Shown: positions 23,196 through 35,665, counted from the first letter of the stretch. The stretch: 64,000 nt of DNA from Kingdonia uniflora (GCA_014058105.1 JACGCM010001272.1:372001-436000); one strand, 5' to 3'. The notes: generated by a model from the letters alone, not told the origin. Numbers and translations are program-made.

Positions 23196-23380
23196 GAAAT
23201 TAGAGAGAGAGACCAGAAAACAGGTTGTTTGTTTGTTCGCGGTTTTGGATTTGTTTTTTGCACGAAAAGTCTAAACTATTCCTATAATCTCATCACATTC
23301 TAACTAAACGTATAAGGGTACTATTGGAAACCAAAGATAAATTTTCGTCTTATAAGACTGAAATAGAACTCGGGACTCGA
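23196..23380. promoter_or_regulatory. Bidirectional promoter region between SEC10 and SEC63
   Basis: SEC10 (minus) and SEC63 (plus) are arranged head to head. Their inferred leaders leave under ~250 bases between likely start regions. The stretch is free of coding sequence and of recognisable repeats. No strong TATA box is evident, which fits housekeeping promoters. Boundaries are inferred from leader composition and splice sites. Confidence 0.5.
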
Positions 23381-23859
23381 GATTTCTTTCGTCACTCTCT
23401 GTTTGGAGGCGATTTGCTTCTCTATCGAGCGATTGGCGAGGTAAAATTTCTCAATTTCGAATATAAATGCTTATGAGATTGTAGATTTGACGATGGTTTG
23501 CATCAATTGTTTGTAATGATTTAGGTTTTTGATGTATCTGCGCGTGTGTACGCATTTAGGGTTTAGTTAATTTATGTTAATTATTGTGGATTACTGAATT
23601 ATGGTTTCTATGATTGTTTTTATTTGAACTGTGGTGATTTGGCTCTACAAATATGTTAAATAAGCATTTGCGTGAATGAGTTGGTTTAGACATGATAGTT
23701 TTTCTAAGTTAATTGCTTGTATCACTTAATTTTTAGTTGAATATGTTACATTGCTCTCTGTATATGAAATAGCATTGGAAATGAAACACGAAATTTTAAA
23801 TTTCTTTTGCAATTTTCAGGCATTAGTTATTTGCTGGTTCTCGTCAAAAGCAGGTCTTC
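23381..23859 (+). other. SEC63 5' leader exon and leader intron
   Basis: A leader-like segment ends at GGCGAG|GTAAAATTT (~23440). A T-rich tract with TTTTCAG|GCATTAG follows at ~23819, leaving about 40 bases of leader before the ATG at 23860. A 5' leader intron with intron-mediated enhancement potential is common in plant housekeeping genes. This is predicted from splice-site words only. Confidence 0.5.
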
Positions 23860-26800
23860 ATGGCTGCGGCAGAAGAGACTAGCTCATTGTTCCCTATCTT
23901 TATTTTGACAATAATGGCCTTGCCTTTAGTGCCATACACAATTAGCAAATTATGTCGTGCTGCTTCTAAAAAGGCAAAGATCGTCCATTGTCAGTGTTCT
24001 GTGTGCTCAAGCTCAGGGAAATACCAGAAATCCATGCATAAGAAGGTAAGTTCATCCGCTTTCCTCAATTGCATTCTATGCTTTCTTTGATTGGAAGTAT
24101 TTATCATTGGATACAACGTGAGTTATAATTACTAAGATTTTTCTGATCTACTATTGCAGGTCTCTAACTTCTCAACATGCAGTAACTTGACACTTGTGTT
24201 ACTTTGGGTCATCATGGGCATTCTGGTTTATTACATCAAACATATAAGCCAGGAGGTACTCTTGATTTCTGTAGTTGATATTCAAACCTCCAATATTGTG
24301 ATAGTTAAAGACATTGAACTTCAAAATGAGATATGTTGATTTAATATATCTTTCGACAGATATGTCTTTGAGTTTTTCTATAATAGTAATAATAGCTTGT
24401 TGTTGCTGAACTAAATTAGCCGTATGAGTGTGAGTTTGTTGCATAAGTAAGTTTTGGCATCTGTTTATGTCAAACTTAAATCTCAAATTTTTGAAAAAAC
24501 TGTGATTTGACTGCTCTTTCTTAGAATTAAGACTAATACATGAGACACCTAAATCAAGCCTAGAAGTATTTTCTAATTATTTTTCATTTTCAGAAGATAG
24601 AGTGCAAATACTTTAATAGCTATTTGTATGTTGTATAGGTTCTGAGATGCCTTCAAAAGTTCAGTTACTATATATACTTTACTTTTTTCATTTCATGTGT
24701 ATATGCTAATAAGTACTTGAAATAAATATTGCTTGACAGTTGACACATGGGCAAGAATATTTTAACAACATTAGTTATTATGTTTCACCCTTTACCATAT
24801 GAAAGGATAGGAGATACATTATCAATTCATCAATATTAGTTCTCTTAAAGACCATGAGAAAACCACGGATATGTCTATATTTGAATGTTACGTGATGTTC
24901 CTCATTAAAATATATTTTTCTGTAGGTCCAACCATTTGAGCCATTTAGTGTTCTTGGATTAGAATCTGGAGCTTCAGATTCAGAAATAAAAAAGGCGTAT
25001 AGAAGACTTTCTATCCAATACCATCCTGATAAAAATCCAGACCCAGGTTGAAAACATTTTTGTCTTATTTCTGTACTTAGGTTTTAAATATACTTCTTGT
25101 TAGAAAATATTCTGCGTACTAACAGTTCCTCTTTTGTTGCAGAGGCCAACAAGTATTTTGTGGAGTTCGTATCTAAGGCTTATCAAGCTCTGACGGATCC
25201 TATATCCCGTGAGAATTTTGAAAAATATGGTCATCCAGATGGGAGGCAGGTAATATATCATTCTCTCATAGGGATTCATAAAGATATAATTTCTTATGAA
25301 TTGAGAAAGTGCGTTAGAAATGACGATTAGAGGTCGTTTGGATACACCAAGTAAAATCACTTTTTGGCTAAATTCAGTTAGGTGATTGAAATTAAACAGA
25401 TTTACAAGAACTCCAAAATTGGTTTTTCGGTGTAGCCCAAATGTTAACTATGAACTAGTGACGTTGAGTATTGACTCCTGGACTTGGAGCATCTGTAGTT
25501 GACTCTCAATATTAGCTTATGATAGCCAAATCCCTAAAAAACACCTACATCCAACTCTCCCAATTAAAGTCAAATTGGCTCTCCAAATTTGACTACCTAT
25601 TTCACTCTCCAAACCAAATTTAATGCTTATGTGGCAGTAAAATTTGGTTTGAATTAAAGCAAAACATACCCTTGCTTTGTGGGAAAGATGACATGTGGCA
25701 TTTGGTGAGTAACTCTTGAGGAGTCAAAAGTAGTTGGAAAAAAATATTTGATTTTATTAGCCATTTATCCAAATTTGGTGACTAATATTTGGGGAGTCGA
25801 CTATAGATACTCTTGAATATCCCAAAAGTAGCAATGAAATAGTGCTAATTAAGTAACTCAGTAGTCAATGATAGTTTTGGAAGAAGACTTAAATCATAGA
25901 TATAATTAAATGGCTTTGTACTACATATTTTATCATGGTAAAAAAGTGAGGAAACAAAGATAATGTCTTTTGATGCAGGGGTTTCAAATGGGAATAGCTC
26001 TTCCTCAGTTCCTACTAAGCAATGATGGTTCATCCGGTGGAATACTTCTACTCGGGATTGTTGGAGTCTGTATTCTCTTGCCCATGATGGTTGGTGTTAT
26101 CTATTTGTCAAGATCGTCGAAACTATCCGGAAACAATGTCATGAACGAGACTTTGTCCACTTATTATTACTCCATTAAACCTTCTTTAGCCCCAAGGTAC
26201 AATATTCTTCTGAGTATTCTCTTTCTTACTGTTAATAAGTGCTTACTTAGTTTTTCTTCTTGTTGATTGTCGAAAATTATATATTGTCAATGTTGAAATC
26301 ATAACATGGATGGATATATTGTAGAAAAACACGCATATCTACAAAGACTCTTCCTCTTATGCTCATTGAAATTAATACTTGGATTTTGTTATTGATGAGT
26401 TTCTTGTTAAATCATAGTCAGTTTTCTTTTCTTTTATTTTTAAGCAAAAGCTGGGGTTGGGACACCAGGGCCCACATTTATTTAAATAAATAAAACTTCA
26501 TCCTGGTGTACACCTTGCCGTAGCATCCTCCTCCATGTAGGAACTAAGTTTAGGAGGAAAGGAGATAAGGAAGAGTGCAAGTTCTCCTGGGGAGTTGCAA
26601 TAGGTAGACAAAAAATCTGAGCAAGAATTGGCTTCTCTTAAAACACGCAAATTGTGAAAATCCTTGAGCTTGATGATATTGTGCTTGATTGAGTGCAATC
26701 TTCACATAGTCAACCACTCATTGTGAATCAGTGTACACTTTAATCTTCAGGAACTTGTGTTGGTTAGCAAGTGAGAGACCCCTGTCAAAGGCAAGAAGCT

Positions 26801-29800
26801 AATAATAGATAATAGATAATAAATTTAGGCTCCGCCATACCAGAGTAAGCAAGTAAATATTCTCATTGGTTGTTTCTGAGCAAACCCCCATATACCCTCT
26901 CTGAATGAGATTCATCAGTATTAAGACCATTCAGTCAGCTTCAGGAGGTACCCATTTGCAGGTTCTAAAGTTGCTCATAGGAAATTTGGCATACAGCTTC
27001 CAGGCCTGAACAACTTTTCTCTCAGAACTATTATTAGGCACAGTAGTTTTATTTGACTTCTGATTGCCTTGTCACTGTAGATGCATTGAGGATAACCCTC
27101 ATGGGTTTCTTAATGCTTCCAAAGATAATGTTATGTGTCTCCTGCCAAATGTGATGTATCATAGCACAAAAAGCCACTTTCATTATTTTTATGGCTAAGT
27201 TTCCTTGATTAAGACTGCACAGCGACTGCACAGCCAAAGCATCTCACTATTAAGGTGACTAGCTGCTCTTTAAAACCTGCATCTAGAGAAAATCTTTTGC
27301 CAAAACTGACTAACAGCAATTCAAGGCATAAACAGGTGGTCTGAACTTTCACTAGCGGCATTATGTATACAAGAACAAGAATTTATAGGAATATTTTTAA
27401 GAACCAGCCTGTCTTGTGTAGTAATTCAAGTTGTTACAGTAGCGTAGCATAGCATAGCATACCCACTTTTTCTTTTCGCCGACATAGCGTACCTATAGAC
27501 AAACACACTACTACCGATACTTGGCCTAATAGGCCCGCTGTAGGCAGCTATGGGCGTAGGTTAAGGCGGCGGTAACTAGGTTACTAGAGGAAAGAGCTAA
27601 TGTGCTTGGGAGGAAAAGTGAAGAGTCAAAACTGGGTTTCGCGCTTTTGAGGATCAGCAAGAAACCAACTACCCTTGGTTTCTCTCTAGGCGCTATATTC
27701 TTAGATGTACCACTTCTTTGGGTCTAGAACTATTTGAAAGAAAATATATTTACTACGGTTCCGTAGTAGTAATGTCTATCACGTGAGAGCCAACATACAC
27801 CTGACATACAGTTAAGCTGTGCCTAGGGACAGCAAGATTGAACCAATAAGCTTTAGCCCAAGAGATAAGGTTGCCTCTCCTCCTCATTTTATCCATAATA
27901 TGGGCCACTGAGAACACACCAGTTGGAGAAGGTCCACACAGTCTTCCTTTAAGTACTTGCAATATGGGGCAAAATGTTTCCAATGCTAGCTCCAATGTGT
28001 TAAGGGATATACCACTGATTACTGGTCACAACATTACTAACCATGGCTTTAGGGGAGAGGGCAGATCATACCTGAGGTGATTGGGGCATTCAGCAAGTAA
28101 GAGTCCCTTTTGGTGCCAAGGCTCATGCTAAAACTTAGTTGGCTTGCCATTACCAATAATGGGAAGAGTGAACTTCGTAGCTTCCTCTCTAGTTTTTAGA
28201 ACACTTTTCCAAACCCAAAAGAGCAATCATTAGGTATAGGCATACTCCAAGAAAAATTGCTTCTCACAAGGTTAGCTTCAGGTCAGCTGCCCTTGTACAT
28301 GTACTTTTGGAAGCAATCTTCCAAGTCATCTTCATGATGGCAGGTAGGCTTCTGTTCTCTATCTTCTAAACCCCAACACCTTCGTCTTTGGTCATCCAGA
28401 GGTCATTCCAAGTATTGTGGATGTATTTTTAAGTATTATTAGTTATATGCCGCAGAAATTTGTACAGAATAGCTTCAGTTCTGTTAGTACTATAAATTTT
28501 GCTTTACATTTTATCAAGCATGTATATTTTTTGTTGAAGTAAAGTAGTCTTCAATTAGGAAACAAAACTGTCAAAACCAAGTCATATTGAATTTCTAAAA
28601 TAACTTCTACTGGTGTCCCAAAATTTTGTTGTATTTGGTCTCTTTTCTATTAAAAACCAAACAGTTTTCTTTTTTAGATGTTGCCAAATAGCCTCTTGGT
28701 GGTGATCATTTATTAGGAATGAATCTCTACTGTTATCATCTAGTTACTTGTCGTTACCATGGAATTAAGTAGTATCTCGATTATCAGGGAAATAACTAAG
28801 CTTCGACTTTGTGATGCAGCAAGGTTATGGATGTATTTATTAAGGCTGCTGAATACATGGAAATTCCAATCCGTACGAGTGATGAAGAACCTCTCCAGAA
28901 ATTGTTCATGGTAGTCAGGAGTGAACTGAACCTAGACCTTAGGAACATTAAGCAAGAACAAGCAAAGTTTTGGAAGCAACATCCTTCCATCGTGAAGGTA
29001 GTTTATTGCACTTAGCTTTGATTTTTAGATTCCTACCCCAGGTTTACAATCTCACTTTCTTCTCTATGTTCTTGCAGTCAGAGTTGTTGATCCTGGCCCA
29101 ATTAACTCGGGAAACAGTGGATTTACCTTCAACACTGCAGGAGGATTTCAAACGTGTGCTTGAAGTGGCACCTCGACTTCTTGAAGAATTAATGAAGGTA
29201 ATTTTGTGTTTGGAAGTCCGTCCATTTTGTGATCTGGAAATGTCTAGTGTGACTTGTGTCATTGTTTTTGCTTATTCTCTTAAATTAGATGTATTTATAT
29301 GAAGTGGTAAGTAAGCTTAGTTCTATCTGCACAACAGTGTCAATTAGAAGTTCAATCAAATCCTTTTTGAGCTTTAAGCTCAATATTTCCTTTTAGAAGG
29401 TTGAAAACAAAGAAAGGTGCCAACATGCTCAATTTCAAAAAAATTAAATAAAAAATTATCAGTTAATTGTATCTCGACAACATGGTTAGTTACATTCTCA
29501 AAAAACAAAAACAAAAAAAGGTGCCAGATATAATAAGGGCTCTGCATTTAGGATGTTTGTGCCAGACAATTTTTTGATGTGTACCTAACAGCTGTAACGG
29601 GTCATTAAAAAAATCTTTTAGTGAGTTTGATTAACCGTACTACTGTGCACAATATATAGAATGCAAAAATATCACGACTACTACATGATGTCCCAGATTA
29701 ATGTATAATCTTTGATTGACTTTGAATTACATTGCAGTTCTGCCCAAACTTGCGTTGCCCCTTTTTATTTTGTATGCAACATAATCTCAGATAAATGACA

Positions 29801-31780
29801 AAAAAAAAGGACTTTAACAGCTGCTACTTGTTTTTCTTTTTCTTTTTTGCAAACTCAGTTTTATCTTTCCCATATTCCTGTTATCAACCTCTATACTCTA
29901 GTGGAAATCTATAAAGTTCCTAATGCTGTCTTGTGCCCATGCAGATGGCAATTATACCACGCACTCAACAGGGACATGGATGGCTGAGGCCTGCAATCGG
30001 AGTCATTGAGCTTTCTCAAAGTATCATCCAGGTGCTCTTTTGTTTAGATAAAGTACTTGTATCATACCATTACTGTTAATTGTTGTAAATCTGTAATACT
30101 CAATCTAATTAGTGTCTAACTCCTACACATTTATGTAACTGTTCCTTTGAAATTCCATGTTTGGCATATCCTATATTAAACCGTATTTTCTCATTTTTCT
30201 CGAAGTATATACCAAGTACTGACTAGAAGAGTGTTGTATATTTCATGTATTGTTGCATAGGCTGTTCCTCTTAGTGCTAGAAAAGCATCAGGAGGATCCG
30301 CAGAAGGCATTGCTCCATTTTTGCAGCTGCCACATTTTAGTGAAGCCATCGTCAAAAACTTGGCTCGCAAAGTAAGTCATTATCATCTATAGTTACCATT
30401 AATTGAAGGTAGATAATCTGTAGATCTGCTTAGTAGAATACGTATATATATCTAGACACATTTATAAATAAGTTGGGGATACTGCTGAAAATAGTTCCGC
30501 GGAAGCAACAGTTGAAAAAACAACTGTGCAAACTTCGGATTTACTCATGAAAACTGAATTTGAAAATACTCTCAATCATAATTTATCAATTTTGAAGGCT
30601 TTAGCCTTTGTTTATAGAGATCTAAGAAGTTACATAATTCTCTTAGGATTTCCTAGGGGAATTCCTACTAAAATACTATCTCCTAAACAATAAGGAAATA
30701 AAATAAAGAGAGAAGTCGGTGGGAGGGAGAGAGGCAGGGTGTTACGGGCTCTAGGGTTTTGATTTAGTGTGTTAAAAAATATTATATTATGCTTGATGAT
30801 TGATATGTACTTTTGCACATAAAAATCCTCAGAAATGGTTTTCTAGAACTTTTTTGATCTGTAGTATGTTTTCATGGTGAAAGACATAATTCATTCCTAC
30901 TTTTTATTTTACTCAATCTTATTATTAAAACTTTGCGTATTTGCAGAAGGTGCGCACATTCCAAGAACTAAGGGACATGAACCTGGAGGAGCTTACAGAA
31001 TTACTAACTCAAACGGCTGGGTTCTCTGCTATGGAAGCACAGGATGTGGAGGTTGTCCTTGAAATCGTACCTACAATAACTGTTGAAATTATCTGTGAAA
31101 CAGAGGGAGAAGTAGGAATACAAGAAGGAGATACTATCACCTTGCAAGCTTGGGTTACACTAAAGCGGAAAAATGGCCTTACAGTTGCACTCCCTCATGC
31201 CCCCTACTTCCCTTTCCACAAGGAAGAGAATTTCTGGCTATTGTTAGCGGACACTGTGTCAAACAATGTATGGATGTCCCAAAAAGTTAGCTTCATCGAT
31301 GAGGCTACAGCTATTACAGCTGCATCGCAGGCAATTCAAGAGGCAAAAGAGAGGTCTGGAGCTACCGTGGAGGAAATAAGCACTGCAGTTAGAGAAGCAA
31401 CTGAGAAAGTTAAGAATGGATCAAGGTTAGTGATGGCTAATTTTCTAGCGCCTGCAGAGGGGAACTACAATCTTATGTCTTATTGTCTATGCGATTCATG
31501 GATTGGCTGTGATAAGAAGACAAACTTAAAGGTAAAAGTTTCGAAGCGTAGCCGAGCTGGTACAAGAGGTGGGGTCATTTTGGATGATGGACCCGCACTT
31601 GGGGATGTCATAGAGGAGGAAGAAGAAGATGAAGAGGAACATGATGATTACGAGAGTGAGTATAGTGAAAACAATGAGGATGGAAACGACACAAAGAATA
31701 ATGGGGCTAAGGCCAATGGTAAAGTCTATGGAAAAGGAATTGAGTTGAATTCTGAAGGTTCAGCCTCAGACGAAAACTGA
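23860..31780 (+). CDS. SEC63: ER translocon J-protein ERDJ2/SEC63 homologue, 10 coding exons, intact
   Basis: SEC63 is an ER membrane J-protein that works with the Sec61 channel and recruits the lumenal Hsp70 BiP for protein import. Exons are 23860-24045, 24160-24255, 24926-25046, 25143-25249, 25979-26196, 28820-28997, 29078-29197, 29945-30031, 30261-30371 and 30947-31780. All use GT-AG and sum to 685 codons plus stop, near the length of Arabidopsis ERDJ2 proteins. Membrane segments lie at about residues 10-30, 67-90 and 191-214. The J domain covers about 99-165 with its HPD motif at 127-129, the BiP-activating residues. The Brl/Sec63 domain covers about 270-600. The tail is strongly acidic (Glu/Asp run near 625-650), as in other Sec63 proteins. 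Start choice: the first ATG after the leader acceptor gives the family N-terminus ([14 protein letters not shown]). The large fifth coding intron (2.6 kb) holds a LINE remnant, and the intron before it holds a MITE. Confidence 0.96.
25487..25812. mobile_element. 326-bp PIF/Harbinger-type MITE in a SEC63 intron
   Basis: The left end GAGCATCTGTAGTTGACTC is inverted at the right as GAGTCGACTATAGATACTC. A 3-bp direct repeat TTG flanks it (25484-25486 and 25813-25815). The terminal word GAGCATCT is typical of plant Tourist/PIF MITEs, though their target duplication is usually TTA/TAA. The interior is AT-rich with inverted symmetry and no coding potential. Confidence 0.8.
26440..28400 (-). mobile_element. 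LINE (non-LTR retrotransposon) ORF2 remnant in SEC63 intron 5
   Basis: On the minus strand, the part at about 27750-28330 reads the region after the reverse transcriptase (KPWLVM and [17 protein letters not shown] with [17 protein letters not shown]). This is the zinc-binding zf-RVT domain of plant LINEs. About 27050-27240 reads [19 protein letters not shown], the end of that domain. About 26640-26810 resembles an RNase H fold ([20 protein letters not shown]). A T-rich tract at 26420-26445 fits a poly-A tail in this orientation. Reverse transcriptase and the 5' part are gone and stops are frequent. It lies antisense to SEC63. Confidence 0.82.
27430..27600. other. Odd low-complexity segment within the LINE remnant
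   Basis: AGCATAGCATAGCATA runs into CG-richer sequence with short palindromes (CTAATAGGCCCGCTGTAGGC). It interrupts the LINE-like reading and matches neither LINE nor SEC63 sequence that I recognise. It may be a small secondary insertion. Confidence 0.35.
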
Positions 31781-32818
31781 AAATTCTATTTTTCTTGACT
31801 CTAGTAGATAGGAAAATTGTCTCTTTGAGATACAAAGTTACGAAGTTACAGTCAGAGTTTCATACATTTTTTTTTTTGGAAGGTTTTTTCTTTCTCTCAA
31901 CCCGACTATATGGTAATTTGCTTCTTTTAAAAATACAAACCCTTTTAAAGTTCCTGGATTTCATCAAAAAAAAAAAAAAAATTCCGGAAGTGTTCTAAGC
32001 TGATTTTAGAGTTAACTGTCCGTCATTTGTTGGGGACCAAACAGCATCCAAACAGCATAGACAGGAGCATTAGAGGTGGAGGTGGAGGTGGAGGTGGAGC
32101 ATTAAAGGTGGAGAAATGGCTGCTTATTCGCGTCCAAGGCCTAATTTCTTCGTCATTTTCCCTCTTCATCTACCGTTTTGGCCACAGAACACAAATACCC
32201 TAACCTATTATTGATCTTCTAATGTTGTGTATCTAAACATACAACTTTAGCTTCCTCCAATACAATTTTTTGGTAGAATCAAGTAATTGAAAATTGTAAT
32301 CAAAGTATTTATCTAATTATCCGAAAAGCAATATTAATTTAGGCGTATCATAAATGAAAAATCATGCTTTACGCATGTTCATGGAAAGGTTAAACATGAG
32401 CAATAGATTTTAGAAGATTAAGATTAATGGTCTTTAAAAAATAAATGGGGAAATTATCTGTAAAAAATATGTTTTTGTGACACGCTATGGTAAACCAGGC
32501 TTCCCTCCCCTCGGCCTTCGCCATGGGTCAGACCTCATTAAAGGCTGAAACCCAAAACCAATGAAAAGAAACCCAAAACCATCATTCCCTCAAAATAGCC
32601 CCCCCAAAAAAAAAAAACCAAATTGGTTTCTCCTCCATCTTCCTTGAAAACCTCCTTGAGGAAGAAACCCAGGTAGGTATTGAAACGACCATTAACCAGA
32701 GACACGTGTCGAAAACCCAAAGCTTCCTCTCCTTCACCTGTCCATTAATGGCGACTCCACTCTCCACCAACACAACTTAGCTTAAACTCGCGAACCCCAA
32801 ATTTTATTTCGGATACCC
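31781..32818. other. SEC63 3' UTR and following intergenic DNA
   Basis: The SEC63 3' UTR probably extends to about 31.95-32.0 kb. The segment then holds a GGAGGT minisatellite (32073-32099), AT-rich DNA and, from ~32500, AC-rich sequence that could be the promoter and leader that came with the IBA57-like fragment. No gene is supported. Confidence 0.5.
32073..32099. repeat. GGAGGT hexamer repeat
   Basis: About four and a half GGAGGT units, with a related AGGTGGAG word repeated at ~32106. Confidence 0.8.
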
Positions 32819-33080
32819 ATGCAAAGGTTCAAGCTTTCATCTCTCCAAATCCAAAGATCACATCTTTATAGTTTCAGAAACCTCCATTGTTATCTTCCAA
32901 AGCTCTTCTCTCAACAACAACAACAAACCCCATTAAAGAATGTGGGCCCAATTTCTTTGTTCTCATCTCAAGAGTCGTTCTGTGATTAAGTTTCAAGGTC
33001 CAGACACCATTAAGTTTCTTCAAGGTCTTTTAACCAATGATGTTCGATGATTTGCCCAACCCATTGCGGAGAAACTTTGG
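32819..33080 (+). pseudogene. IBA57-like (GcvT-family, mitochondrial Fe-S assembly) 5' fragment
   Basis: The ATG at 32819 opens a Ser/Arg/Gln-rich stretch like a mitochondrial presequence. After a frameshift near 32940, the text reads [19 protein letters not shown], the conserved start of IBA57/COG0354 folate-binding proteins that help build mitochondrial [4Fe-4S] clusters. It then reaches a TGA at ~33047 and diverges. The rest of this ~400-residue protein is absent. I infer a truncated duplicate of a functional gene elsewhere. Recognition rests on one short conserved block. Confidence 0.6.
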
Positions 33081-34480
33081 TTGGGTTTTTGTTATCAGGG
33101 GCACTTTCGTAATTTTTGGGACGAAAACCAAACTTAGCCGACGACCAAGCCAAACGGCTTAAACGACTCTAAGGGGTGGTTCCTTTATTATTAATTTATT
33201 ACGAGGAATATTTTGTAGAAGGTTTAAACTACTTTTAAAATTACAATTAGTACCTAATACATCTAAAAACTACGAGAGGACCTATTTTTCATGTTTTGTT
33301 GCATTTAGTACCCCAATCTATTATAATAATGCCTAAACTAACCTTTTTTTAATTTCTTAAAATACTAAATTCAATACTACAACTGTTTTACCAAATTAGA
33401 GCTATTTAATAGGGCTTCTTCTTGCACTATTTCAATGTTCTAGGGATTCTGCAACTTTTGTGACCCTCTCTGCGATTTCATTTCTGTTACCGCGATCTAT
33501 AGCTTTGTTAGAGCTCTGAAAGTTCAATACATAGCAATGGGTTCTTCATAAAAATGAATTATATGTTAAGTAAAGTTTTTAGATTTATTGTTTTTCTTCC
33601 GATTAAGATTTTGGTAATTGTTAAAGTCAATGTTGGGTAAATGTTGTAATTGGTTTTCTTTAGTGAAACTAGAGCTTTTTTTAAAAAAAAAGTTAGGATT
33701 CATGATCGTTGTTTCAATACATCCATCTCACTACTTTGCTAAAATGAACACAATGTCTTACTGGATTCATAGGAATATTAGTGGAATTTGTTGCGATATA
33801 TGTGAGGGCAAATTACTAAGAGAAACCATATCAGAAGCTCTGGAGATGGGGTAATGAGTTTCCTATAAGAGGCTCCAACAAAAGGCCTCAAAGAGCATGT
33901 TTTCATCACCCCAACAAATGTTGTGCTTTGGAATTACAACTAAAGATGAGAAATGAAACTCATTAGAAGAAAAGAAAATGGGATTTTCATTAGTTTATTC
34001 TTTGTTTCTTGTGTTATTGTTTACTATTGTGGCGAGCCATCATGAGAACTGCCATCTACACATTGTGGTGTATAGAAAAGTATCCCCCAAATCCCACAAT
34101 CAAAGAAGGGAAAAAAAACTATCGTATTGAGAGAGAGTTTACTTGTTGAGCACGTAACAAGTAAACAAAGTATCTAGCAAATTAAAAAACCAGGGTAAAC
34201 TTGGTATATTATATTTTTAGAGTACTAATTGCAACTAAACTTCAAAAACAGGGTTTATTAGTAGTTCTCAAATTGTTGGGTACTAAATGTAATTTATAAA
34301 ATATTTTTTGCTTATGCACAAATACAATGGACTCTAACAACATTCAGTAAGTTAATAGCACAGGTATGACATCCAGAGCCACCAAAATGAGCCATTAAAG
34401 TTAGTGCTCAATATGTTTGTTGTACAATTACCAATCACGGATCTTTTTTCCACTATTGAGCTTATTTAATGGAGAGAGGA
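33081..34480. other. Gene-free AT-rich region with possible inverted-end element
   Basis: ATTACAATTAGTACC at about 33240-33254 is approximately inverted as GGGTACTAAATGTAAT at about 34278-34293, enclosing ~1 kb. The ends could mark an old MITE-like insertion. A 78-codon frame inside (33618-33854) resembles nothing I know. No other feature is supported. Confidence 0.35.
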
Positions 34481-34579
34481 ATGTCTCAAAGGACTAAACT
34501 CAAGCCGTAATTTAAATATAACTTAAGTGCAGTAGCAGAAAAGTGAAATAAAAAGAGGTTGAACTGAACTATCATTACC

Positions 34580-35665
34580 ATAGAGATGTCGGGGAGGTTT
34601 GAGCGTGCATCCGTGAGTTCAACGGTGTCAATGTGGCACGAATCCATCCAGTTCCTCAAAAGGTCAGCCTCCTCGACATTTTCAGTATGTACTGCAATAC
34701 AACGAATCACCTAACTAAAGTTATAACGGTGTACCACACCAAAAATAAGGGAAAACAACATAGAAAAGACAGGGTCAAGAAATGCAGCCCCGTATTTTAC
34801 CTATGTAAACAGCAGTGTAGTGGTTCTCTGATGAACGATCACAGTAGCCTAGCTTCATTAAAACAAAACGCTGAAATAATTATATGAAAATTTTAGTTTC
34901 ACTTGCATGGCTCAAGTTAAAACATTAGCAACTCAATCTAGGTTTTGAAATACTCTTAACCTCTTTGGGCATCCAATAAAGAGCTCTCATCAACTGTACG
35001 AGCAATATAAGCCTTTTCCTGACCGAGTTCCTGAAAGTACAAATTATTTTGGTAGGAATCCTAGCCTACTAACCAGACACGTTACAACTCAGTAAGTAGT
35101 AAATAGGAAAGCTGTAGTTACAGTAGTGTAACCTAGATGTATCTACCTCATTTGGTTTGGAGCTATATCCATGAGAGTGTCGGATATTATAGCTGTCCTC
35201 TGCTTCAGACTTCCATTGCGATCAATGCTTACCAAGACCTCTTCACTGTCGCAATTCCAGTATATGCACAACACTGCACGGTGTGTTTTTCTTTTCTTCA
35301 GTTTGTGAGGGTGTATGAATAGAATTTAAGTCAGTTTTGTCTAAACAATTACTCCACTTGCTACAGACAGTGTGCATTGCCAAAAATTATTAGGTCGACA
35401 TATAAATACTACATCAGTTTCCCCTTTTAGAGGAAAACGGGCATGCAAATAATAGTTAATTAAATTCTTTGTATATATATACAACCAAAATGCAGAACAG
35501 CAAAAAAAATCAGCAATCCATAATATTTATGCTGTGACTATCATAATTTTGTAACAGAAAATATTGGCGAAGGCAACTTAAAAAATTGAACTTACAAGCG
35601 TAATCCTCAGCCACAAAGCCATCTACTAGTTTAGTTAGTTTCCATGAAAAGCGTATAAACCTGCA
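34580..35665 (-). pseudogene. Unrecognised exon-like pieces (minus strand)
   Basis: Three short pieces have protein-like frames with splice-like borders. They are about 35603-35660 (IRFSWKLTKLVDGFVAEDYA, preceded by TTTGCAG), about 34970-35031 (ELGQEKAYIARTVDESSLL, preceded by CTTTCAG) and about 34583-34703 (ENVEEADLLRNWMDSCHIDT, followed by a GTAATG donor). They lie downstream of the TTL fragment on the same strand but do not match its thioredoxin-like end. They may be the tail of a fused or neighbouring gene. I do not recognise the family. Confidence 0.35.

Noticed and set aside
32538..32773. Minus-strand frames of 60-63 codons rich in Phe and Gly
   Set aside because: They arise from C-rich and A-rich leader-like sequence (AACCCAAAACC) read backwards upstream of the IBA57-like fragment.
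33618..33854. 78-codon plus-strand frame
   Set aside because: AT-rich, no similarity recognised, no splice context. Probably chance.
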